Assembly: GCA_013396655.1 (NCBI GenBank)
Contig: WBMV01007622.1
Location: 682,001-746,000, forward strand
Length of the DNA: 64,000 nucleotides
Direction of reading: 5' to 3'
DNA from: Campylorhamphus procurvoides
Lineage: Eukaryota; Chordata; Aves; Passeriformes; Dendrocolaptidae
In this document: positions 54,401-64,000 of the stretch, piece after piece
Numbering within the stretch: the stretch's first letter is position 1
Layout of the letters: every line of letters starts with the position of its first letter
Notes under the pieces: generated by a model
The model's database searches: none
What the model saw: the letters and a program-made list of their open reading frames with translations, nothing else
Told to the model about the DNA's origin: nothing
Program-made: the position numbers and the translations under genes

Positions 54401-57400
54401 AAAGGATTTCTCTCAGGTCCTGTTGCTCCTTCCAGCTTCTCTGTGGCCACATAATTTGACCAGAGGGAGACATTTTAAATTTCCTTCCCGGGTGATGGTG
54501 TGGGATAAGTAGGAAACTCCTGCTCCTGGTTTGCAGCAGGTTGTGTTATAGGTAAGGAAAGAGAAATAGTCTGAGGGTTATGTGACTTGAGCTGGATTTA
54601 GGTGGTGTTGGTTCAAAGGGAGTCATGAACCAGTCACCTTTTATCTAAGCAACACTTTGCATCACTTAATAGCTCACAGAGGTCAGCTCAGCACATGGAA
54701 CAAATCCTGGGATAAAGTTTTTACTTCCTCCTTTTCAGGCAGAACTCCAGCAGCAGGATATTTAAAAACAGAGTAAGGGATTCCAAAGCCTGCCAAGGCA
54801 GCAACCTGAAATCCATTACAATCTTCTGCTGTATTAATGCATTACTGTTATGAAGACACCACTGATTACAACCAGATCATAGCACAGACCAACATCTGTC
54901 TAGTTAGGGGTTAGATACTTAAGACAACAAATGAGTATGAAATAGGAAAAGAAGCCAGAAAGACACCGCCAGGCTTAAGTTAGATTTAAAAATCCAGTAT
55001 CTCCTTCCAATGGTAACTGAGAAAGTGCCATATAAAAATCATAAAATGGTTTAAAACTCTGTTATTCCTTTAATCTTTGTACTTGGAAAAGGAGTTTCCT
55101 TCTCAGTTAGCTTGGAAATGAAGAGACTGGTGAGGTTCAGGTATGTTCCAGTTGCATTCCATAAACTAATACAACTGACTGTAAATGCAACAGGGAATAT
55201 TAAGTTTTTATTTCTAAATGATGGTGTTGTTCCATTTAAAACTAGCCCTGGTAATACTAGAAATAATAATAGAAATCTGCTCAAGGCACAAAGGTTAGAT
55301 CTGGATCTGGACATCATTCTACCCTTTAGCAAGTTTGTTCAGATCCATCTCTAATTAGTAGGTTTGATCATCTTTGCCCCATCCCCAGCTGCCATTTGGT
55401 GGGAGTGTCATTTTCCTGGCACTGTCCCTATAACTTATTTAGTTATTTTAGGCTTCAGAGTGAGCTGGGACAAGGAGGGGGCAATGGACTCTCTTCTGTA
55501 AGAGGTTACTACTTCCTTCTTAGCATGAGGGCTGGACTGCAGTTTTAGGGGTCCCGAATGCTCACAGGAGGAAACTCATTCTCATCATCCAGACAGACGG
55601 GGCCAGTTGCAAACTCGTGCTCCGGGATCACCTCCCCTCGCAGGGCTCCTCCATCCTCCGAGTAACCTGTCCAAGGAAAACCACAAACTGTTGGTGGAGA
55701 ATGGATGGAACCAGGCTGGGAGCAAACAGCAGGCACTGTGTGCTCTTCACCTCTTCAGCACAGAGCTCTGGGGGACTGAGGAGGAGGAAGGTACCTCCAC
55801 TGACACTGGGGGTTAGGGATGGACTAATGGCAGCTTTCCTACTCCTGCCATGAACATGAACACCAATTTCAGAGTAAGATCTACAGCTGTATGTGGGCCT
55901 TAGACTTGGGAATGTAGTAAGATAGTCAGCCAGGCTTTTCCTGCAGCAGTTTAGAGCTGGGTTTGTGGGTAAGGTATAACAGCTTTGGGGAATCTGTAGC
56001 AATCTTGCCACAAAAACGGTGAGACCTGACTTCTACACCCACGGTTTCAACTCCTGGAAACCACCTGGCAGCAGCTGCTGTCTGACAGACTGGAGCTCAG
56101 ATGTGGTTCCTGCTCTGCCCTGGGCCTGTCTGTGGCACAAGAAGCAGCAGTGCTGGCACAGGGTGCCAGAGGGCAGAGCAGGAAATCCCTGGCCTGCTCT
56201 GTCACAGGGGATGAACCAGGTGAGCTGCAAAGTCCTGCTGCCCCAGTCTGCACTGCACAAGTGGTGATTCTGGTTGAACCCTTTGAATTTGGGATAATTC
56301 CCACTTTGCCCCAGGTGGCTTTGTAGCTTCTGCCCAAGGAAGGCAAATGTGCTTACCTGGCATGGTTGAAGTTGAAGGCACTGTACTTTGTCTGGCTACA
56401 GTCGCTGCATAAGATTGAGGTACTGGAGGCTGAAGGTCATTTTCTTTGTTCTCCTCCATCTTTCCTGAGCCAAGCAGACTAATTGTACAGGAGCAAGAGA
56501 GGGAAGAAGAGTTAGTTCTGATCCCAGCTGTTCCTCCCCAGCTCCAGATAAGACAAGCCCATGCATCCATATCTTGAAGCACATCACCCATCCACACCAC
56601 CACATCCATGCCCTGCCTGCAGCCCCAGCAGTGCTGCAGACAGGGGAGCATTGTGCTCCACAAGTAAAGCAGGGGGGAAGCAGGAGATAGGGAAAGCACC
56701 ACTTCAGTTGGAGGACAATGCTGGCACGGGAACAGAAGGGAACAGATTGACCACAAAAGCTTTAGGTTACAAAGGCAAACAGTGTTTCTAATCACAGAGG
56801 GGGCTCCAAAGGGCTTCCAACGGGAGAGGACTAGATGGGAAAAGCAGCCCTGGCTAGTTTAGGACAGAGTTTAAGCAGAGATATCATATGATGTAATGTA
56901 ACTCATGACCCAAGGGCCCTTTTCAGTGCTCTGATGCTCAGAGGAGCCCACATGACAAAGCTGGGGGCAGGCGGGCGGCCGGCGCGCGCTGGACAGCGCA
57001 GCTTTGAAGTGCTTTTGTTTTGTGGCTTTTCAAAAAGCTGCTGGCACTTTCCTGGCTGGCAGCCACCTCCCGGCTCACAGCACATGTTGCATCACACCCC
57101 ACCCAAAGGCTTCACATCTGGAGCCAAGTAGCCCAGATGTGTGCGGGGGGGTTACGTGCTGCATGGAATTTGCATACGAGCTAAACAGTGGCAGGGAGGG
57201 CTCTGCTTTCACAGAATCATTGAGGTTGGAAAAGACCTCCAAGACCATCAAGTCCAACCTTTGACTGACCTCCACCTTGTCAACTAAACAGAGCACTGTG
57301 TGCCACTTCCAGTCATTTCCTGAACACCTCCAGGGATGGGAACTCCACCACCTCCCCGGGCAGCCCCTTCCAACGCCTGACCACCCTTTCCATGAAGAAA

Positions 57401-60400
57401 TTCCTTCTGCTCCAGATCATCCTACTCCCAAAATCAGCCTTCCAGCACCCCCTCACACCTGGAGAAGACACTCTGCTCTCCTGCCACTATGATGATCAGT
57501 GCTCTCTGCTGGAGGCATCTCCTAAGGCACAGCCTGCCCACCTCTGCAGTCTAGGCTGAGATATCCCACAGCTGCCATGGGATCTGAGATGTCTCTGGTT
57601 TCTTCTGCAAGAAGCCCTATGTCCCTGCCTGCTGGAAGGTTCCCACCCACGTCTGTCAGATCAGGCAGCTCAAATCACACAGTCAGTTCCAGTGTTCCTG
57701 CTCCTGGAAGGTTCCATTTTGTGCTGTCAGGTGAGATTTCCCTTCATTTTTTAAAACATCAGCTTCTGCATGAGGTGTGGCTGGAGTTATAGTTAGTTAC
57801 CTGTGATTCTTAATTAAGACACACTCCCCTCCATCTTGTGGGTCCAAGTTATAGATATAGAGATGTCCATCTGATGTAGTCACCAACAGCCGAGGCAGCT
57901 TCTGAATCCTGGTGAGAAAAGCATCGTGAGCCCAAAAAAAGCTCACAGAGACACAGCAACACCCACACCGTGTGCTCTGCAGGTACAGGGATGAGAAAAG
58001 GGGCCAGGGTGGTGGTGTTTGGCAGAGACAAGCTGTGTCTGCTGCCAGGCTGGGCTGGCACAGGGTGGCACAGGGGTGCAGTGTCAGTACATACGTGGAG
58101 AGGGCACAGATGTTCCTTTGTCCAGGGATGTTCAGGCGGACAGTGGCAAAGGCTCTGTCCTGGCTCATCATGCCCGACACCTGAGCAGGGAGGTAGTTGG
58201 TGGCAGCCTGGAACATCTTCCCCATGTAACCACTCCAGGTTGGAGGCTCCTCTGGACGGCTGAGGGGGTCACAGAGCAGCATCAGTGGGGTCACCACGGT
58301 CAGCGTGACAAAACATCAGGAACAGGTCAAATGATCCTGATCTCACACAGGTCCAGGGTTTATTTAGGGCACCTGCACGCTGTGCACCAGCCTGGCTGGA
58401 TACTCAGGAATGAGACAGGGGCAGCTCATAAACCCAGAGCAGACCTGGAGAGCCTGACAGCCCAGATGCAGTGTGTGACTTTTCAAGGAGTGAGTCCCTC
58501 AGGACACAAAGCCAAGGAGTTTGCAGCTGGTATTGCTTGTGGAGAATGTGTGGTGAGGACATGGAGGCCAGCTGTGTAAAGGCAGACCTTGGAAGCAGAG
58601 CCAGCCCTAAGGCAGGCAGGTTAAGCCAGGCCTATCCCCTCACCTGTCTGTGAGGTGCTCCAGTTTAAAGATGTGCACGGTCTCCGTGTTGCTGGAAGCA
58701 CAGAGGAATTGGGAATCCATGCTGAACACCAGGGAGCTGATGTTCACGTACCTAGAGCCAAGCAAGGACACGACAGGTCACCCCGTGGCACATTGCTCAA
58801 GGGAACTGCTGGGTTTGGCTCACAGAGGGTGGGGAGGAAGGAGACCCATCCACCCTGCCCAGCTGCTGCCAGCCTTTGGGCTCACTGACCAGCAGTTCCC
58901 TAATCCCTTTGCTCAGCAGAACTTGGCTACTGACAGACAGCCAGAGAGGTGGAAATGTCCTTGCTCACGGAGCTGCCTGTGGAGGGAACATCTGTGCTGT
59001 CCTCATTAAACCTTCTGGTACTGCAAAGGCCAGGGAGGATATCCAAAATGCTGGATAGTGAGATACACACAGCATCTCCTGCACAGGTTCAGCAGGGACA
59101 GGGCGCCTGATAATTTTGGGGACTTCATTATTTCAAGGGAGAAACAAAAAGGACAGAGTAAATGGAGTGACTCCACCTCTGTTCTGTGCCACAGCCCTGC
59201 TCTGTGACACACTGAAGGGAATCACTGAGCTGGCCTGAGGCTGCCTGGCACAGTGACATTTTGGGCTGATATGTTTGCTCTTGTTTTCCTTCTGCAAAAG
59301 ATGCCAAAGGCACCAGGATCTGACGTGGCCCTGTCCCTCTGTTTACGTTTCGGCTCCGGGAACCCTCTGTGTACTCGTCACCCCCAGAAGAATGAACTGA
59401 CCTTTTCATCCCCCGCCGGAACTCATAGAGCTTTTGCCCCCCAGGAATGGAAAATACACGAATGACTGTGCCCTGCAAAAAATGCAAATGGAAATATCAC
59501 GCAGGAGCAGGCCAAGGAGCTCCAGCCCTTCCCCTGACACACCCAGGAAACTCAGGATGTGCAAAGGCTCCTCCTGTTTGCCAGCTGGGCTCAATCTGGT
59601 CCCGATACACTGGCAGGGGATCCTTCAGTGCTCCTTCTCTGTTGGATGTGTTTAGGCTCAGAGGTCCCGAGGCAGCAGCAGTGGCAGGGACCCCTGGCAG
59701 CTCTGGGCAGAGGGAGGGTGCTGCAGCCACACTCACTTTTTCAGAAGCACTTGCCAACTTGGAGCCAGTGGAGTTGAAGGCGAGAGCGGCCAAGGGCCCG
59801 TCGTGGGCAGGGATGGTGCAGGCTGTTTTCTGTAGGGCAGAAGGGAACGTGAGGGCAAAGGGACACGTTGCTCCTTGGACTGTGTGAGGGCAGGGTGTGG
59901 TGTTCCCTGCCTCGCACCCTATCCAGGCCTGCTGATAGGGATTTGTGGGACCATATTGTGCTGAGGTGATCCCTTCAACACCCTCAGCAGTTTATCTCTG
60001 CCCTGCCTTGAGTTCACTCCCCACCTGTGGTGGCCCCTGTGATTACACACAGCTCACCTCAGGGACACAGAACCTCAGCTCCCCACCTTGCCAAGTTTCA
60101 GGATCACAACTGTGCCCTGTTTGGAGCCTGGCACGTCTCTGTGAGGATCAGAGCTGGCCTCCCTGCCACTCGCTCTGCTGCACAGCAAATCCTGCTGCAG
60201 TGACACCACCCTGATGCCCCAGGGAGCCCTGGCCCTCCCTGCACCTCTCGCAGCAGCAGCAGCATTGTGTTTTCCCCTGTGCTCTGCTCCTCCCCTGCTG
60301 CAAATCCTCAGCACACAGGGAGCCATAGCCTTATGTAATCCAAAGCCCTGGCATTAACAGCAGATATTCATGCCCCTGCATCCAGCCAGGGGACAGATTT

Positions 60401-60935
60401 CCCGAGGGGACTTTGGACACTTTGCCCTCTCAGTGACTTTGGGTCCGGCATCCCTTCCTGCCCGTGGCGTGGCAAAGCAGCTGCTGCAGGTCCTGAGCTG
60501 TGCCTGGAGCAGCTCCAGCCCTCCCTGAGCCACGCTGGTCACATCACTCCCATGGGATATGCTGCTGACGCTCCTCCAGGAGCCCCAGTGCCAGCCTGGC
60601 AGTGGCCCTCGGGCTGCAGGGCAGTGGGTCACCTTTCCCTGAATATCCCTACTGGGACATACCCTGATCTCAGAGAGGCTGTGAGCTCAGAGCAAGGGGG
60701 ACGTGCCTCCCAGGCAATTCCCTCACAGCCCAGCTCGGTGGAGTGCATTTATTCATCCTTCCCCAGGGCCCCGTTGGCTTTGCCGTGGCTCTGTTTGTTT
60801 GTCTGTTTGGTATCCAAAGGCCGGGCTTCGCACTTACCAAAGTATTTCCGTCGTAAAGGGCGATCTCTCCGCTGGTCGCGCTGCCGGGATAAGCCAAGTA
60901 GGAGTTGGCGTGGTTGATCGAGAGAGCACACAGAC
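51415..60935 (-). CDS. WIPI1: WD repeat domain phosphoinositide-interacting protein 1, C-terminal two thirds (partial, 304 aa)
   Basis: CDS = complement of join(51415..51462, 55566..55666, 56357..56478, 57801..57908, 58095..58259, 58644..58751, 59402..59472, 59737..59829, 60838..60935). All introns are GT/AG and all phases agree; exons encoding the first blades lie right of the window. WIPI1 is a PROPPIN seven-blade beta-propeller that binds PtdIns3P and PtdIns(3,5)P2 and acts on nascent autophagosomes and endosomes. Visible hallmarks: [18 protein letters not shown], the lipid-binding FRRG motif in [27 protein letters not shown], the acidic ENKENDL tail segment, and [11 protein letters not shown]. 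The last nine residues before the stop (GQPGKAKRS) are basic. It is transcribed towards ARSG, tail-to-tail. Confidence 0.95.
51463..55565 (-). other. WIPI1: WIPI1 last intron
   Basis: 4.1 kb without a recognised exon or retroposon. It is AT-richer than the other introns, especially 54.8-55.4 kb. The 93-codon frame at 55332-55051 has no family match and lies within the intron. Confidence 0.6.
55566..55666 (-). CDS. WIPI1: WIPI1 penultimate coding exon
   Basis: Encodes [20 protein letters not shown] then [14 protein letters not shown]. Its donor is CCTCCT|GTGAGC. If read through, the frame adds VSIRDP and stops at 55547-55545. The orthologue instead continues into a separate short exon, which was found at 51462-51415. 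Confidence 0.92.
56357..56478 (-). CDS. WIPI1: WIPI1 coding exon (disordered tail)
   Basis: Encodes [20 protein letters not shown] then [20 protein letters not shown] and P. This is a low-complexity tail after the propeller. Acceptor ACAATTAG|TCTGC, donor TGCCAG|GTAAGC. Confidence 0.95.
56479..57800 (-). other. WIPI1: WIPI1 intron with a CR1 copy and a small CpG cluster
   Basis: 1.3 kb. A brief CpG run (GCGGGCGGCCGGCGCGCGCT) lies at 56969-56988 and a CR1 tail at 57.2-57.5 kb. No other feature was seen. Confidence 0.5.
57208..57500 (-). repeat. CR1 retroposon 3' fragment (sense with WIPI1)
   Basis: The plus strand reads CACAGAATCATTGAGGTTGG, AAAAGACCTCCAAGACCATC, CTCCAGGGATGGGAACTCCA, CCATGAAGAAATTCCTTCTG, which is the complement of CR1. 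The right boundary is approximate. Confidence 0.9.
57801..57908 (-). CDS. WIPI1: WIPI1 coding exon
   Basis: Encodes [20 protein letters not shown] then [16 protein letters not shown]. This is the last blade of the propeller. Acceptor TCACCAG|GATTC, donor CACAG|GTAACT. Confidence 0.95.
58095..58259 (-). CDS. WIPI1: WIPI1 coding exon
   Basis: Encodes [40 protein letters not shown] and [15 protein letters not shown]. It covers the loop region that contacts membrane. Acceptor CCCTCAG|CCGTC, donor CTCCAC|GTATGT. Confidence 0.95.
58644..58751 (-). CDS. WIPI1: WIPI1 coding exon
   Basis: Encodes [20 protein letters not shown] then [16 protein letters not shown]. Acceptor GGCTCTAG|GTACG, donor GACAG|GTGAGG. 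Confidence 0.95.
59402..59472 (-). CDS. WIPI1: WIPI1 coding exon with the FRRG motif
   Basis: Encodes [20 protein letters not shown] then GMK. The FRRG arginines line the two phosphoinositide-binding pockets of PROPPINs. Acceptor TTTGCAG|GGCAC, donor AAAAG|GTCAGT. Confidence 0.96.
59737..59829 (-). CDS. WIPI1: WIPI1 coding exon
   Basis: Encodes [20 protein letters not shown] then [11 protein letters not shown], a WD-like blade with the conserved H-x-G and S-x-S-x-x-K features. Acceptor CCCTACAG|AAAAC, donor GAAAAA|GTGAGT. Confidence 0.95.
60838..60935 (-). CDS. WIPI1: WIPI1 coding exon (first visible)
   Basis: Encodes (G)[18 protein letters not shown] then [14 protein letters not shown]. 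Acceptor CCTGCCAG|GTCTG, donor CTTTG|GTAAGT; it begins in phase 1 and ends on a codon boundary. Confidence 0.95.
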
Positions 60936-61203
60936 CTGGCAGGGACAGAGGGACAGGGCTCAGGCAGTGTGCTGGGGGAGGATGGAACACAGAGCCACAG
61001 CCATGGGCACGGCAGGGGATGAGCTCTGGCTCATTTTGGGACCGTCCGGGCGTGGGCTGTGGAGAGATGGAAATGCCTCGGCCGTGGGGACACCTGCTGG
61101 TATGGGACAGTACGGCTGCCACCCTGCCACCCATCTCCCAAACACTCTTGGGCTTGCTCCTGGGCTTCTGCCACTTCATCATCTCCTGGGAGAAGGCAGG
61201 AAA

Positions 61204-61418
61204 AGGTGCAGGAAAGAACAAAAGGGATATATCAGTCTGAGGGCTGGCAGAACCCCTGTCCAGGCACACCTGGGCACCTCCAACCCGGCACTTACACCCT
61301 GTCCAGGCACATCTGGAGGTGCCCAGATGTGCCTGGACAGAGGTGCAGGAAAGAGCAAGGGACATGTTAGTCTGAGGGCTGGCAGAACCCCTGTCCAGGC
61401 ACACCTGGGCACCTCCAG
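61204..61418. repeat. direct duplication in a WIPI1 intron
   Basis: A 47-base block starting TCTGAGGGCTGGCAGAACCC is identical at 61236-61282 and 61371-61417. The preceding 30 bases (AGGTGCAGGAAAGA..) are also duplicated, imperfectly. The duplication overlaps the inverted repeats. Confidence 0.9.
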
Positions 61419-61453
61419 ATGAGCCTGGACAGGGTGTAAGTGCCGGGTTGGAG
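61278..61453. repeat. nested perfect inverted repeats in a WIPI1 intron
   Basis: Outer arms of 31 bases at 61278-61308 and 61423-61453 are exact reverse complements (starting CTCCAACCCGGCACTTACAC). Inside them a perfect 18-base stem, 61299-61316 with 61323-61340 (CTGTCCAGGCACATCTGG), has a 6-base loop. Confidence 0.9.
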
Positions 61454-64000
61454 GCTCAGAGGAGCAGCACAGCGTGCAGGCAGCCCTGACATGCAGCCTG
61501 GCATGTGAAGGCTGGCAGGCCAAGGCAGTGCCGTTTCCTTCTGTTCTGAATGGAAAAGGGAAGCAGAGAAAGACAAAGGAAATGTCCCAGCTGTGCACGA
61601 GTTTCCGGCTGACAAGGAACTTGAACGTAGCTAAATTTCAAGCACGGGGAGAACTCTTCCTTATAAGAGCCATCTGGTTTTGTGCCAACACGAGCATAAG
61701 CATTCCCAAACACCCCTTTCAAAGCGAGCAGAAGTCACAGGATGAGACAGGGATGGATGGATACGTGTGTGGCTGCATCCACCCACTTGTCCCCCAGGTG
61801 ACCTCGGAAAAGAGCATCTTTTCCTGCCTCTTGTTTCTGCTGCTGGCCGAGGATCCATCCCGGTGAATCCTGTCACATATGGAACGTGTCTCACTCGCTT
61901 CCTGCGCCACATCCGTGCGCTCACTCGTCCTCCCAAATCCGACTCAAGGCTCAGGCACGACCTGAGCTTCCTGACCCTCATGGGGGTCCCACCTAGTCCC
62001 ACGTGTGGAGGAAGCCGTGGGGTTAAAGGCACTGCCACAGCCCCAAGCAGGACACCCACACGCTGCACGTAGACACATGGACATGTCCTGCTGTGCAACC
62101 CCCCGTGTCAGGACACAGCCCTGGCCCCGGCCCAGGCAGGGGGGGAAGGATCGGCTGGAGCCCTCGTTTTAGGTCATTGTTTATAACTAAACAAAGAGAC
62201 CTCGGCGGAGCCAGGAGCTGCAGGATCAGCCAGGGGCTCCAGGGATCCACTCCCCATCCATCCAGCATCGTGCACATCATGCCAGGGATGGCGCACTGGG
62301 GAGAGGCACGAAGAGTGTGGCAGTGGTGAAGTGCAGGCAATTAAAGAGGGAGAGACAGGAGGAAGGCAAAGACAGCTCAGACACTTTGCTCGTGATGAGC
62401 ATCCTGTCCTTTCCAGATGGTGTTCCCCCAGCCCAGGCAGCGTGGAGGGGATCAGTGCAGCCCTTTCTCTCCGTGGAGGGTTTGGGGAATGCTGGAGTGG
62501 AACAAAGCGAGCTCTGAGCGGCTGGGGTGAGTCACCAGCTCCCTCTGCTCCCGCCTGGCTGGGAGAGGCGCCCGGGAAACCAGGCCAGGGGAAAACACAG
62601 ATGTGAGTGTACTGGGCTGACCTCAGGGACACACAAAGAACAAGGACCACAAGGGCCACGGGCAGCCTTTGAAGGTGCTCCTCTCCTCTCCTTTTGGCAG
62701 CCCCATAGCCATGAGGAGGGTTGGTGCTCAGGAGGGAGGAGGCAAGCTGGTGCTGCTCAGGATGGCACCTCTGAGAGTGCCACATCACAGGTGGCTTCCT
62801 CAGACAGCATGGAAAAATGCTACTGTGCCTGGGAAGCTCAGCCTTGCCCCCAGGGCAGCAGCTCCAGAGACATCTGGGGCTCTGGGGGAGGCACATGAGG
62901 TGGTTCCCAAAGCTGCAGTCATTCCAGAGATGTACCCTCGTGGCACACATGTCACCACGGGCACTGTGACCTCCTCAGTGCAAATCCTGCTCCTGAAAAG
63001 AACCACATGAAAAACAAGTGTCTTGGCCACTGTGGACATTTTCCTCTCCTGCGAGGAGGAGGCTGGACTGGGAGCCAGGTGCTGGCCAGGAACAGGCAGA
63101 GATCCCACTGGGACTGTCTGGTGTGGGTACAGCAAATCCTGGTCCTCCCTGTGCTGGTGTTACTGTGTCCAGGGCACACACTGTACTGTGGGGTGGCTTT
63201 TTTGTGCTCCTACATCCCCCTGGACAGAACCCCACTCCAAAAAGGGTTGTACAGAGAGCAGTGAGGCTGGACTGGCTTGACCTCCTGTACACACCATCCT
63301 CGGGGTCAGGGTTGGGACCCAAGCAGATGGCTCAGAGACAACAGGAGCACGCGTGGCACTGTGCTTGTCACTCAGCTCATTTCAGTGACAGCTGCTGCAG
63401 TAAAAGGGCTTTAAAACACTAAGCCCATATGAAGCCTGTGATGCTCAGCAGCCCAGTCCTGCCCCAGCTGATTGCTGCTGCTCTCAAACCATGCCCTGGT
63501 CCTGAGCCCCACCACACAGCAGCTCCAGGCCTGGGTATCCCTTCCCATCCTGCCCCTGCCGGGCCTTCTCGGGAAGGTTTTAAACTTTAATTATATTTGC
63601 AGCGTTTAGTGCGTTTAATCCGCACGAGAGGCCATCTGTTGAGCCCTGAAGTAGGTCAGGGGAGCTGCCCAGAGAGCATCCCTTGAAAGCCCAGAAGCCA
63701 AGAGTGAGCACATCAGCAAAGTCCCCAGCCACCCACCTGTGAGATGCCACCACAGCTGGGACTGGTTGGGATGCCACGGCCACGCATGGCAGCACTGCCA
63801 CGGGCACACAGCCAGGCTTCCCTCTCCACAGCTGAAAACAGCTCCTCTCCCAGCAGCAGGAAAGCTGGATTCACCCCGTGCCTGCACAGAGAGGATCTGT
63901 CCTGAGGCCACCTGCCCTGTCCCCTGGGTTTGCAGCGTGCATGGCACAATATCAGGTGGCAGCTCAGGCTCCTGGGAACTCCCTGGCAGGGAATTAGTGC

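Larger units (their letters stand above)
60936..64000 (-). other. WIPI1: WIPI1 intron running off the right edge
   Basis: No exon resembling the preceding human segment (LLVCLEESIYIHNIKDMKLL) was found on the minus strand up to the end, so the remaining 5' exons lie outside. Apart from the palindromic repeats, the segment holds an AT-rich patch at 63.57-63.63 kb and otherwise ordinary sequence. Confidence 0.6.

Noticed and set aside
55051..55332. 93-codon minus-strand frame with a hydrophobic start and N-glycosylation-like sites
   Set aside because: It lies within the WIPI1 last intron, has no family resemblance and no splice context.
55545..55565. VSIRDP-stop as the normal end of WIPI1
   Set aside because: A GTGAGC donor lies exactly at the conserved FPP, and a matching final exon exists at 51462-51415; kept only as a possible intron-retention end.
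61000..64000. Upstream WIPI1 exons
   Set aside because: No minus-strand segment resembling LLVCLEESIYIHNI or DIPANPT with splice sites was found; they must lie beyond the window.

Overview
This is a vertebrate, almost certainly avian, genomic window. It holds spliced genes with GT/AG introns, several truncated CR1 retroposon tails of the kind found in bird genomes, GC-rich and minisatellite-rich introns, and proteins very close to the amniote orthologues. No bacterial, viral, CRISPR or other prokaryote-style system is visible. Most open frames are chance frames in GC-rich or repetitive DNA. The coding content is four genes, reconstructed exon by exon by matching splice sites, phases and family sequence from memory.

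Layout. (1) 1-62 is the last part of GNA13 (G-alpha-13, + strand), followed by a ~4.1 kb 3' UTR ending near 4215. (2) 4.2-16.5 kb is intergenic, with four CR1 tails, a 15-bp minisatellite with a 60-bp higher-order unit, and AT-balanced islands that may be conserved non-coding elements. (3) 16.5-25.6 kb is SLC16A6 (MCT7) on the - strand. It has five coding exons (530 aa), a 2.3 kb 3' UTR, a non-coding first exon, and a TATA box in a CpG island. (4) 25.6-32.8 kb is intergenic, with a ~30-bp minisatellite directly upstream of the SLC16A6 promoter and a CR1 copy. (5) 33.0-50.2 kb is ARSG (arylsulfatase G) on the + strand, complete in 11 coding exons (535 aa). (6) 50.9-64 kb is WIPI1 on the - strand, with its nine 3'-most coding exons (304 aa); the 5' exons lie beyond the right edge.

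The order SLC16A6-ARSG-WIPI1 is the amniote synteny block of human 17q24. GNA13 is tail-to-tail with SLC16A6, SLC16A6 and ARSG are head-to-head, and ARSG and WIPI1 are tail-to-tail less than 1 kb apart. Functionally these are a G protein alpha subunit of Rho signalling, a plasma-membrane metabolite transporter, a lysosomal heparan sulfatase and an autophagy PtdIns3P effector. They are neighbours by history, not an operon.

The most informative non-routine points are: a short distal last coding exon of WIPI1 that is missed if the long open frame of the previous exon is trusted; a poly-His/poly-Gln tract in the SLC16A6 tail; a tandem NAGNAG acceptor, a changed glycosylation pattern and a longer C terminus in ARSG; nested perfect palindromes in a WIPI1 intron; and several minisatellites, one G-quadruplex-prone. 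I did not find a convincing undescribed biological system.
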